This document shows positions 1-5,915 of a DNA stretch of 7,749 nt, piece by piece. Both the position numbers and the translations under genes were made by a program. Within the stretch, counting starts at the first letter, position 1. Each line of letters starts with the position of its first letter. The DNA is from an uncultured Clostridium sp. (GTDB lineage Bacteria; Bacillota; Clostridia; UBA1212; UBA1255). Location: the NCBI GenBank assembly GCA_900555605.1, contig USLW01000088.1:1-7749 (forward strand). The letters run 5' to 3'. The notes beneath the pieces were generated by a model. The model saw only the letters and a list, made by a program, of their open reading frames with translations. It made no database searches and had not been told where the DNA came from.

Positions 1-1
1 T

Positions 2-601
2 GCGGCAAAGGCGTATACGGTTGATGCATTGATCCGTGAGATTCTGAAGGACAGCGCATTTTACGGGGAGCGGGGCGGACTCACGATTTCCGGCGGAGAG
101 CCGTTATTTCACCCTGCAGCCTGCATTGCACTTCTGAAAGCGGCTAAGGCAGCGGGACTGCACACCGTGGTGGATACCTGCGGATACTTTGACGGCAGCT
201 ATGCGGAGGAGCTGGCGTTATATACGGATCTGCTTTTATGGGATTATAAAGACAGCGACCCGGAGAGACATCTGCACAATACCGGCGTATCGCCGGAGCC
301 GATCTGGGAGAACCTTTTGAAAATGGATAGTCTCCGGGTGCCTGTCGTTCTGCGGTGCATCCTGGTTAATCAGGTTAACTGCGAGACCGGCCATTATCAA
401 AAGATATCGGAAATGTACAGATGCTTGAAGCACTGCGCGTATGTGGAACTGATGGGATACCATGCCTTCGGCGGAGGAAAATCCGTATTGATAGGCCGCG
501 CTGACAGCGGAAAACGGGAATGGATTCCGTCCAAAGAACAGATGCACGCGGCGGCGGCATACCTGCGGCAGGCCGGGGTGCCTGTGGCTGTGCATGTCTG
601 A
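2..601 (+). CDS. Glycyl-radical-enzyme activating protein (radical SAM), 5'-truncated by window edge
   Basis: The reading frame is open from base 2 to a TGA at 599-601, giving about 199 residues with the start lying off the left edge. The visible part resembles the C-terminal two thirds of PflA-type activases. It has the SAM-binding GGE motif in LTISGGEPLFHP. It also has a DxK-type segment (LLLWDYKDSDPERH followed by NTGVSPE) matching the family's 'DiKhmD..H...TGvsN' pattern, and a C-terminal YHAFGGGKSVLIGR segment like the family's 'YH..G..K...LGr'. These enzymes use a 4Fe-4S cluster and S-adenosylmethionine to place a glycyl radical on a partner enzyme in the cytoplasm. The cluster-binding CxxxCxxC and any ferredoxin-like insert would lie upstream and cannot be seen. 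The partner glycyl-radical enzyme is not in the window, so the substrate is unknown. A TTG at 29 is in frame but is internal, since family-like sequence (AYTVDALIREIL) precedes it. Confidence 0.87.
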   Translation, partial: AAKAYTVDALIREILKDSAFYGERGGLTISGGEPLFHPAACIALLKAAKAAGLHTVVDTCGYFDGSYAEELALYTDLLLWDYKDSDPERHLHNTGVSPEPIWENLLKMDSLRVPVVLRCILVNQVNCETGHYQKISEMYRCLKHCAYVELMGYHAFGGGKSVLIGRADSGKREWIPSKEQMHAAAAYLRQAGVPVAVHV

Positions 602-657
602 CCTGCCGGCAGTCTGTGTTTTCAGACGCACACCTGCCGTCAATATCAAATCCGCAC

Positions 658-686
658 TTGAATTTACCGCCCGGATCTTGTAAAAT
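658..686 (+). promoter_or_regulatory. Sigma-A type promoter for the NahK-like kinase gene
   Basis: The -35 box TTGAAT (658-663) and -10 box TAAAAT (681-686) are separated by exactly 17 bases, which predicts a transcription start near 693 and a leader of about 35 bases. The activase gene ends at 601 and no clear intrinsic terminator follows it: only a short GTCTG/CAGAC stem at 612-627 without a T-run. Some read-through from upstream is therefore possible. Confidence 0.6.
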
Positions 687-727
687 GTACTCTTCAAGTT
701 AAATTTGAATATAAGTGAGGCGGCAGT

Positions 728-1843
728 ATGAATTTACCAGACAGTCAAGTAATTTCACAATTTCTCTTTTCCGGAACGCATATTGGGACAGAACCCCTTT
801 TGGCCGGACATATTAATCGAACGTATGTTCTGACATATCGATTAGATGGCGGCGGGCAGCGAAGATATCTGCTGCAGCGGGTAAACACGGATATTTTCCG
901 CAGTCCCGTAAAATTAATAGAGAATATCGACGGCGTGACAAGACATATCCGGAGGCGCATGACGCAGGAAGGCTGCAAAAATGTTGAAAGCGGAACGCTG
1001 ACGCTGATTGGCACGAAGGCCGGGGCGTTATATTATATAGATCAAGAGGGCGGTTTCTGGCGCGCATACGATTATATTGAGAATAGCATCGCCTATCAGA
1101 GAGCGGAGCGGCCGATTCTGTTCTACAATGCCGGCGTTGCTTTGGGCCGGTTTCAGAAATATCTATCGGATTATCCGGCGGAGACGCTTTATGATACCAT
1201 TCCGAATTTTCATAATACGCCGGTGCGCTTCCGTGATTTTGCCGAAGCCGTGAAAGCAGACAGGGCAGGTCGGGCGGACAGTGTACGGGAGGAGATTGCG
1301 TTTGTCCTGTCAAGGGAAGCGATTTGCGGCAGGATTCTTTCTAAAATGGAGGCAGGTCTGATCCCGGTGCGTGTCACGCATAATGACACAAAGCTCAACA
1401 ATGTTCTGCTGGATGATAAAACGGATGAGGTTTTGTGCTTTGTGGATTTAGATACGGTTATGCCGGGCTCTGCGCTGTACGATTTCGGAGACAGCATCCG
1501 CTTCGGCGCCAGCTCCGCGGATGAGGACGAACAGGATCTGCGTAAGGTTTACATGGATATTGACTTATTCCGGACCTATACGGAAGGATATTTGAGCCAG
1601 GTTGCGCGGGTCCTGACGGAAGCAGAATTAGAGGAGCTGGCATTTTCCGCGATTCTGTTGACCTATGAGTGCGGCATGCGCTTTTTAATGGATCATATGA
1701 ACGGGGATACTTATTTTCAGATCCACCGCCCGGGACACAATTTAGACAGGGCGCGGACGCAGTTCAAGCTGGTGGCCGATATGGAGGGAAAATTGGGTGA
1801 AATGCAGCAGATCGTGAAGGACTGTGCGGCGCGGCTCAGGTGA
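728..1843 (+). CDS. N-acetylhexosamine 1-kinase-like sugar kinase (NahK/APH fold)
   Basis: This 371-residue protein closely follows the Bifidobacterium NahK (LnpB) pattern along its length. Matching segments are an N-terminal GHINRTYVLTY nucleotide loop (27-37), YLLQRVNTDIF (47-57), WRAYDYIE (111-118), the catalytic loop VTHNDTKLNN (216-225), VDLDTVMPGS (239-248) and DFGDSIRFGAS (252-262), with C-terminal TYECGMRFLMD (312-322). D220 of the HND motif should be the catalytic base and D240/D242 the metal ligands. The family phosphorylates N-acetylgalactosamine/N-acetylglucosamine or related sugars at C1 with ATP, in the cytoplasm. In bifidobacteria it acts after lacto-N-biose/galacto-N-biose phosphorylase. 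The ATG at 728 is supported by GAGG at 717-720, seven bases upstream, and by the family N-terminus. No phosphorylase, epimerase or sugar transporter gene lies beside it, so the substrate is inferred. Genes of this type are often labelled only 'phosphotransferase family'. Confidence 0.83.
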   Translation: MNLPDSQVISQFLFSGTHIGTEPLLAGHINRTYVLTYRLDGGGQRRYLLQRVNTDIFRSPVKLIENIDGVTRHIRRRMTQEGCKNVESGTLTLIGTKAGALYYIDQEGGFWRAYDYIENSIAYQRAERPILFYNAGVALGRFQKYLSDYPAETLYDTIPNFHNTPVRFRDFAEAVKADRAGRADSVREEIAFVLSREAICGRILSKMEAGLIPVRVTHNDTKLNNVLLDDKTDEVLCFVDLDTVMPGSALYDFGDSIRFGASSADEDEQDLRKVYMDIDLFRTYTEGYLSQVARVLTEAELEELAFSAILLTYECGMRFLMDHMNGDTYFQIHRPGHNLDRARTQFKLVADMEGKLGEMQQIVKDCAARLR

Positions 1844-1862
1844 GATTGCACAGTAAGGCAGA

Positions 1863-1927
1863 AATCCGCGCCGCCGTACCGCGGGCTGCGTATTGCGGCC
1901 TGCGGGCTGCGGCAGGAAGCGCGGATT
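1863..1927. terminator. GC-rich inverted repeat between convergent genes, possible bidirectional transcription stop
   Basis: A perfect 9-bp inverted repeat AATCCGCGC (1863-1871) / GCGCGGATT (1919-1927) encloses a GC-rich stretch. Inside are a smaller stem CCTGC/GCAGG (1899-1903 with 1912-1916) and two copies of GCGGGCTGCG (1881-1890 and 1902-1911). It lies between the kinase stop (1843) and the stop of the minus-strand membrane protein (1926-1928), where both transcripts should end. Neither strand shows a good T-run after the stem, so it is not a classical intrinsic terminator. It is best read as a structured transcript end. Confidence 0.4.
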
Positions 1928-2372
1928 AATCCCATTTGAATAAAATGATGCCGCCTACGGCAAGTGCCAGCCCGATCAGCTTTTTGATCTCAAAAGCGGC
2001 TTTTTCCACTCCGAATATACCGAAGAGTTCAATCAGATAGGCGACCAGAAGCTGCGCGACCACGATAATCATAACCGCCTTAGCAGGGCCCAGGGATCCC
2101 ATGCTGCGGATAACCGTATAGGTGATGGCAGCGCCGAACAGGCCTCCTAACAGCATGTATTTGTGATCAACATGCATCAGCGCCCCGAAGCTTCCCTGGC
2201 GGCCGGTGAACCGCCATGCCGCCATGCAGACAAGGAACGCCGTAATCTGGACGAATGCATTAGATACCCAGATGCCGGTCTCTTTTGTGAGGCCGGCATT
2301 CAAAACGCCCTGAATACTCATCAGGGCGCCGGAGATAATCGCGATTATGATTCCAAACATAATAAGCCCCAT
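1926..2372 (-). CDS. DMT-superfamily small membrane protein, YdcZ/DUF606 type
   Basis: This is a 148-residue, very hydrophobic protein with about five membrane segments (roughly 2-22, 36-54, 72-90, 94-117 and 131-146) and the N-terminal GALMSIQGVLNAGL pattern typical of the YdcZ (DUF606) branch of the drug/metabolite transporter superfamily. The later segment AQLLVAYLIELFGIFG also fits the family. Members are half-size DMT proteins thought to act as dimers in the cytoplasmic membrane; substrates are mostly unknown. It is the second gene of a minus-strand pair, 46 bases after the thymidylate-kinase-like gene. The ATG at 2372 has no ribosome site before it, only a strong hairpin. An ATG four codons in (2360-2358, MFGIIIAII) is preceded by TGGGG with six bases of spacing, so the true product may be 144 residues. 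Confidence 0.8.
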   Translation of the reverse strand: MGLIMFGIIIAIISGALMSIQGVLNAGLTKETGIWVSNAFVQITAFLVCMAAWRFTGRQGSFGALMHVDHKYMLLGGLFGAAITYTVIRSMGSLGPAKAVMIIVVAQLLVAYLIELFGIFGVEKAAFEIKKLIGLALAVGGIILFKWD

Positions 2373-2380
2373 TTCGGTAG

Positions 2381-2403
2381 CGGCGCGGGCTGCGGCCGCG
2401 CCG
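2381..2403 (-). other. Strong GC hairpin in the kinase-transporter intergenic gap
   Basis: CGGCGCGG (2381-2388) and CCGCGCCG (2396-2403) form a perfect 8-bp all-GC stem around a seven-base loop. It sits between the kinase stop at 2419 and the downstream ATG at 2372, with no T-run on the minus strand. It could stabilise or process the two-gene mRNA or lower expression of the second gene. The core GCGGGCTGCGG (2385-2395) recurs at 1902-1912, on the other side of the membrane-protein gene. Confidence 0.5.
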
Positions 2404-2418
2404 GATCGGTTGGCGTTA

Positions 2419-3126
2419 TTATGTGCAGGACTCCGGTAAAATATGTGGAAATTTCATGCGAATTTCAGCAAGTACCCGATCTCCGATGGCCTTCTCGCTG
2501 TACATAACGCCATTTTCATCTGCGCAGGCCAGCAGCCGGACATTCGGAAAATAATCGGCGCAGGAGAGATACCGTCTGCGTACCTGCTCTAAGAATCGAT
2601 TGTCCCGCTCATACACGTCTGCATCCTCGCCGATATAATCACGATGTCCTTTTTTGGCAACATTGGCCCGGGAGGTTGCGACAGGGACGTCAAAAATAAA
2701 AAAAAGATCAGGCACCGGAATTTTAAGAATTTCGTACTCCAGCTTGTATATCCAAGGGATGAGCTGCTGTGCGGCTTCTTCGGAGCAGCGGGTTGCCTGA
2801 TACGCGGCATTTGCCATGGTCGAACGATTCAGCAGCACGACCTGCCGCTTGCCGGGCTGATGCTGCTGGAACGCTGCCCAGCGGTCCATGGCATACCAAA
2901 GGCACATGGAATAGACATCCACGTTTGCAGCTGTCCGGTCGAACCTGCCGGAAAGCATTTTCCCGATCTCTTCCCCGAAAAATGAGTCGTAGCACGGAAA
3001 ATCCATGACCCCTACATCGACTCCGGCTGCTTCCAAACAGGCTTTGAGCCTCTTAAATTGGACGCTCTTTCCGCTGCCGTCGATTCCCTCGAACGCGATC
3101 ATAATTGATTGTGGCTGCTGCTCCAA
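2419..3126 (-). CDS. Thymidylate-kinase-like nucleotide kinase (P-loop)
   Basis: This 235-residue protein has the dTMP kinase layout. The P-loop is FEGIDGSGKS (12-21), followed by FPCYDSFFGEEIGKML (43-58), YAMDRW (78-83), NRSTMANAAYQ (100-110), a Walker-B-like LFFIFDVPV (141-149) and a LID-like KKGHRDYIGEDADVYERD (158-175). Family members phosphorylate dTMP to dTDP with ATP in the cytoplasm. Where classical enzymes have DR(Y/F)...S..AYQ, this one has NRST...AAYQ, so the aspartate is an asparagine; I recall related clostridial proteins with NR here, but cannot verify it. It may be a second, non-housekeeping nucleoside monophosphate kinase. The TTG at 3126 is chosen because a perfect AGGAGG sits seven bases upstream. 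The in-frame ATG at codon 9 (3102-3100) is the alternative. It is first in the operon with the DMT gene, under a strong promoter at 3225-3197. Confidence 0.82.
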   Translation of the reverse strand: MEQQPQSIMIAFEGIDGSGKSVQFKRLKACLEAAGVDVGVMDFPCYDSFFGEEIGKMLSGRFDRTAANVDVYSMCLWYAMDRWAAFQQHQPGKRQVVLLNRSTMANAAYQATRCSEEAAQQLIPWIYKLEYEILKIPVPDLFFIFDVPVATSRANVAKKGHRDYIGEDADVYERDNRFLEQVRRRYLSCADYFPNVRLLACADENGVMYSEKAIGDRVLAEIRMKFPHILPESCT

Positions 3127-3157
3127 GATTCTGCCTCCTGCTCCAAGATTCTGCCTC
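3121..3157 (-). repeat. Tandem 20-bp repeat duplicating the start region of the kinase gene
   Basis: CTCCAAGATTCTGCCTC occurs at 3121-3137 and again at 3141-3157 on the plus strand, a perfect 17-base match with a 20-base period. On the minus strand each copy carries a purine-rich ribosome-like site (GAGG) and a TTG. The proximal copy supplies the real start (TTG 3126) with AGGAGG. The distal TTG (3146) opens a 15-codon frame that ends in TGA at 3101-3099, overlapping the ATG of codon 9 of the kinase as ATGA. Confidence 0.85.
3134..3139 (-). promoter_or_regulatory. Shine-Dalgarno AGGAGG deciding the TTG start of the kinase gene
   Basis: The minus strand reads AGGAGG at 3139-3134, seven bases before TTG at 3126-3124. 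This spacing is ideal and favours the TTG over the downstream ATG at 3102. Confidence 0.75.
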
Positions 3158-3196
3158 TTACTGTAATATGAATCAATCAGTGCTTTTACTTTTGGT

Positions 3197-3225
3197 ATTA
3201 TATTTCAGCCGCAGGTTTTGGTCAA
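3197..3225 (-). promoter_or_regulatory. Near-consensus sigma-A promoter for the kinase-transporter operon
   Basis: On the minus strand TTGACC (3225-3220) and a perfect TATAAT (3202-3197) are spaced by 17 bases, predicting a transcription start near 3190 and a leader of about 64 bases. It diverges from the ABC-transporter promoter; the two -35 boxes lie about 57 bases apart. Confidence 0.78.
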
Positions 3226-3282
3226 GAGGGCGGCGGAATCACGCGACTTTTATCCGCAGGGTGCCTCCTGTTTACAGTTTGT

Positions 3283-3311
3283 TTGATTTTTATGCAGGAA
3301 TCTATTAAAAT
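3283..3311 (+). promoter_or_regulatory. Sigma-A type promoter for the ABC transporter gene
   Basis: TTGATT (3283-3288) and TAAAAT (3306-3311) are separated by 17 bases, predicting a start near 3318 and a leader of about 53 bases before the ATG at 3371. The same -10 variant occurs before the NahK-like gene. Confidence 0.55.
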
Positions 3312-3324
3312 GCGTGCGGTAAAC

Positions 3325-3343
3325 TAAATCTTCGGCTGATTTA
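3325..3343 (+). promoter_or_regulatory. Dyad in the ABC gene leader, possible operator or RNA hairpin
   Basis: TAAATC (3325-3330) and GATTTA (3338-3343) are perfect 6-bp inverted arms around a seven-base centre. The site lies just downstream of the predicted transcription start, where a repressor would block initiation or elongation. No regulator gene is in the window, so its role is inferred. Confidence 0.35.
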
Positions 3344-3346
3344 TGA

Positions 3347-3360
3347 CTTTTCTGGAAAAG
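3347..3360 (+). promoter_or_regulatory. Second dyad overlapping the ribosome site of the ABC gene
   Basis: CTTTTC (3347-3352) and GAAAAG (3355-3360) are perfect inverted arms two bases apart. The right arm overlaps the Shine-Dalgarno AGAGG (3359-3363) of the ABC gene. As RNA it could form a weak CTTTT/AAAAG stem; as DNA it could be a protein-binding dyad. Confidence 0.3.
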
Positions 3361-3370
3361 AGGATACCGT

Positions 3371-5740
3371 ATGCTGCAATTGAAGGAAATTACAAAAAAA
3401 TATACGGCGGGAGACACTACTGTGGAAGCGCTCAAGGGCGTGGATATCGCCTTCCGAAAGAGTGAATTTGTTTCTATTTTAGGTCCCTCCGGCTGCGGCA
3501 AAACTACGCTTCTGAACATTGTGGGCGGGCTGGACCGCTACACCAGCGGAGACCTGGTGATCAACGATGTTTCTACAAAGCATTTTACGGATAAAGACTG
3601 GGATTCCTACCGCAACCACACCATTGGATTCGTTTTTCAGAACTATAATCTGATTCCGCATCAATCGGTGCTGGGCAACGTGGAGCTGGCGCTGACGCTG
3701 TCGGGGGTTTCAAAAGCAGAGCGCAGGAAACGCGCGGAAGAGGCTTTAACCCGTGTGGGGCTGGGAGATCAGATCCGAAAAAAGCCCAACCAGCTGTCCG
3801 GCGGCCAGATGCAGCGCGTGGCCATTGCCAGGGCTTTGGTCAATAATCCGGACATTATTTTGGCGGATGAACCTACGGGTGCGCTGGATACGGAAACCAG
3901 CGTTCAGGTAATGGACATTTTACAGGAGATTGCTGCGGACAGACTGGTCATCATGGTTACGCATAATCCGGAGCTGGCCCAGAAGTACTCCACCAGAATC
4001 ATTCGGCTGCTGGACGGAGCGGTGATCGACGATTCGAATCCGTACGAAGGCGAAGCCGGCGGCGCCGCGGCAGCACCAATGAATGCAGAAGAAGCGCGGA
4101 CAGCCGGAAAACAGAAAAGGGCTGTATCCAGAAAGACTTCGATGTCCTTTTTTACCGCACTTTCCCTGAGCCTTAAAAATCTGGCCACCAAAAAGGCACG
4201 GACCATACTGACCTCATTTGCCGGAAGCATCGGCATTATCGGCATTGCGCTGGTATTGGCGCTTGCCAACGGCTTCCAGACCTATATCGATAAAATGCAG
4301 GCGGATACGCTTTCTGCTTACCCGCTGATCATCAGCGAGAAGACGGTTGATTTCAGCGCCTTGGCCGCGGCGAACAAAGCGCCGTCTTTAGAAGCCTATC
4401 CGGACGGAGAAACCATCTATATCAACAAAATATACGATATGATGGATAATCTGCGCATTACCAACGTGCTTTCGGATGCCTACATAGAGGAGGCAATCAA
4501 AACCATTGACCCCGCCCTCTATAATGAAATTACATACGTGAAAAACGTCTCGCTGAATGTCTATAAGAATATGGAGGTGGGCGGCCAGACCATTCATCAG
4601 AAGATTGATACCAAAAATACCTGGTCTCAGCTGATGGAAAATGAAGCGTTTCTTCTGACGCAGTACGATATTCTCGGCGTGAACGGACGCCTTCCGCAAA
4701 ATAAGAATGAAATCGTGGTAGTAGTGGATAAATATAACCAGCTTACGGATATTACGCTGATGAGCCTCGGCCTTTATAACAATCAGGAGGCATTGGAAAC
4801 GCTTACCTTTGACGATATCATCGGTTTGGAATACAAGCTGATTCTCAACGATGCCCTTTATACCTTCCGTGAAAACAGGTGGGAAACCAATTTTGTGACG
4901 GATGAAATTTATAACGGCGGCGAGACGCTTACAGTGGTAGGCATTCTGCGGCCGAAGCCGGAAACCTCCATGGGCTCTATCAGCGGAAGTATTGCTTATT
5001 CTGCTGAGCTTACGGATTTTGTACTGGAAAATTCAATGGCGTCGGCAATTGCCCGGTGGCAGACAGAGAATCCGACAATCGATGCGAACACCGGAATTCC
5101 GTTTACGAATGGTGCCATGCAGACGGTTGAGGAGCAGTATGAAACAAAACTGAAGGAATTCAACGCTTATGACCGGACCACCTCCATTCAGATTTATCCC
5201 GTTGATTTTGCAACAAAAGGCGAAATCAAAAAGCATCTGGACGATTATAACGCCAAGCGGACCGAGGCAAAGGATAAAGTATATTATACGGATGTCATGG
5301 AATTGATGGTCAGCAGCATCAACACCGTCGTGAATGCGATCAAATATGTTTTGGTGGCGTTTACCGCCATATCTCTTGTGGTTTCTTCTATTATGATCGG
5401 AATCATCACCTATATTTCCGTGCTGGAGCGGACAAAGGAAATCGGCGTTCTGCGCAGCATTGGCGCCTCAAAACGGGATATTGGAAGGGTTTTCAACGCA
5501 GAGACCTTGATTATCGGCTTTACCGCAGGCTTGATCGGCGTTTTGGTTACCGCGGTGCTGTGTGTCCCCATCAACCTGATTATCACGCGGCTGGTGGAAA
5601 TTAACCGTATCGCGGCGCTTCATCCGCTCCACGCGCTGGTGTTGGTCCTGATCAGTATGGCGCTGACTTGGATTGCCGGTCTGATCCCGTCTCGGATCGC
5701 GGCCAAAAAGGACCCGGTGACAGCCCTGAGATCGGAATAA
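3371..5740 (+). CDS. Fused ABC transporter ATPase/FtsX-type permease (MacB-like arrangement)
   Basis: This is a 789-residue single-chain half transporter. The N-terminal ATPase (about 1-220) has Walker [10 protein letters not shown] (38-46), Q-loop Q90, signature [15 protein letters not shown] (142-156), Walker [13 protein letters not shown] (162-173) and H-loop H198, all intact and of the LolD/MacB type. An Ala/Gly/charged linker (about 222-260) leads to the permease: TM1 about 281-301, a large extracytoplasmic region of about 350 residues (302-650), then TM2 about 657-684, TM3 about 711-738 and TM4 about 753-773. [16 protein letters not shown] (685-700) after TM2 is the FtsX-family hallmark. 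Such proteins work as dimers that couple ATP use to outside conformational change, exporting or clearing peptides, antibiotics or lipids. The outer domain is larger than in MacB and I do not recognise it. AGAGG at 3359-3363, seven bases upstream, supports the ATG. No adaptor or sensor-kinase gene adjoins it. Confidence 0.88.
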   Translation: MLQLKEITKKYTAGDTTVEALKGVDIAFRKSEFVSILGPSGCGKTTLLNIVGGLDRYTSGDLVINDVSTKHFTDKDWDSYRNHTIGFVFQNYNLIPHQSVLGNVELALTLSGVSKAERRKRAEEALTRVGLGDQIRKKPNQLSGGQMQRVAIARALVNNPDIILADEPTGALDTETSVQVMDILQEIAADRLVIMVTHNPELAQKYSTRIIRLLDGAVIDDSNPYEGEAGGAAAAPMNAEEARTAGKQKRAVSRKTSMSFFTALSLSLKNLATKKARTILTSFAGSIGIIGIALVLALANGFQTYIDKMQADTLSAYPLIISEKTVDFSALAAANKAPSLEAYPDGETIYINKIYDMMDNLRITNVLSDAYIEEAIKTIDPALYNEITYVKNVSLNVYKNMEVGGQTIHQKIDTKNTWSQLMENEAFLLTQYDILGVNGRLPQNKNEIVVVVDKYNQLTDITLMSLGLYNNQEALETLTFDDIIGLEYKLILNDALYTFRENRWETNFVTDEIYNGGETLTVVGILRPKPETSMGSISGSIAYSAELTDFVLENSMASAIARWQTENPTIDANTGIPFTNGAMQTVEEQYETKLKEFNAYDRTTSIQIYPVDFATKGEIKKHLDDYNAKRTEAKDKVYYTDVMELMVSSINTVVNAIKYVLVAFTAISLVVSSIMIGIITYISVLERTKEIGVLRSIGASKRDIGRVFNAETLIIGFTAGLIGVLVTAVLCVPINLIITRLVEINRIAALHPLHALVLVLISMALTWIAGLIPSRIAAKKDPVTALRSE

Positions 5741-5796
5741 GAAATTATGGATCGATTGGGCTAAGTCTTACGGCTAAGCAGATGGGCCGAAGGGAG

Positions 5797-5830
5797 ATCC
5801 CTGCGGGAGTATCAAATTTCCTGCAGGGAT
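5797..5830 (+). terminator. Long hairpin after the ABC gene, probable terminator with a poor T-run
   Basis: ATCCCTGC (5797-5804) pairs perfectly with GCAGGGAT (5823-5830), and the pairing continues inward through GGGAG with TTTCC-T (including G-U pairs) to about 13 bp with an eight-base loop. Weak pairing extends outward to about 5793/5834. It lies 56 bases after the ABC stop and before the next promoter. The following bases are only TTCT, so termination is likely but not assured. Confidence 0.5.
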
Positions 5831-5852
5831 TTCTGCACCTCGGGCAGAGGGT

Positions 5853-5880
5853 TTGAGATTTTCTGGAACAGGTGTATAAT
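5853..5880 (+). promoter_or_regulatory. Sigma-A promoter for the alarmone synthetase gene
   Basis: TTGAGA (5853-5858) and a perfect TATAAT (5875-5880) are spaced by 16 bases, predicting a start near 5887 and a short leader of about 29 bases. The gene is thus its own transcription unit. Confidence 0.72.
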
Positions 5881-5902
5881 AACAGCATACATCATTTTTG
5901 AT

Positions 5903-5907
5903 AGGAG
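5903..5907 (+). promoter_or_regulatory. Shine-Dalgarno AGGAG deciding the ATG start of the alarmone synthetase
   Basis: AGGAG lies eight bases before ATG 5916-5918. An in-frame TTG at 5898 is upstream of this site, has no ribosome site of its own and is rejected as the start. Confidence 0.8.
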
Positions 5908-5915
5908 TCGACACG

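Noticed and set aside
603..627. CTGCCGGCAG palindrome and GTCTG/CAGAC stem after the activase gene as a terminator
   Set aside because: The stems are short and are not followed by a T-run, so I could not support a terminator call.
236..697. Minus-strand open frame of 153 codons opposite the activase gene
   Set aside because: It lies antisense to a clear radical-SAM gene, has no family-like motif, and its composition is that of a shadow frame.
813..1313. Minus-strand open frame of 166 codons inside the NahK-like gene
   Set aside because: The opposite strand matches a known kinase family over its full length; this frame is rich in Arg/Pro/Ser/Cys as expected for an antisense shadow.
3105..3308. 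Plus-strand frame of 67 codons in the divergent intergenic region
   Set aside because: It overlaps both predicted promoters and the kinase start, lacks a ribosome site, and encodes no recognisable protein.
5898..5915. Upstream TTG start for the alarmone synthetase
   Set aside because: The AGGAG at 5903-5907 lies downstream of this TTG and at ideal distance from the ATG at 5916.
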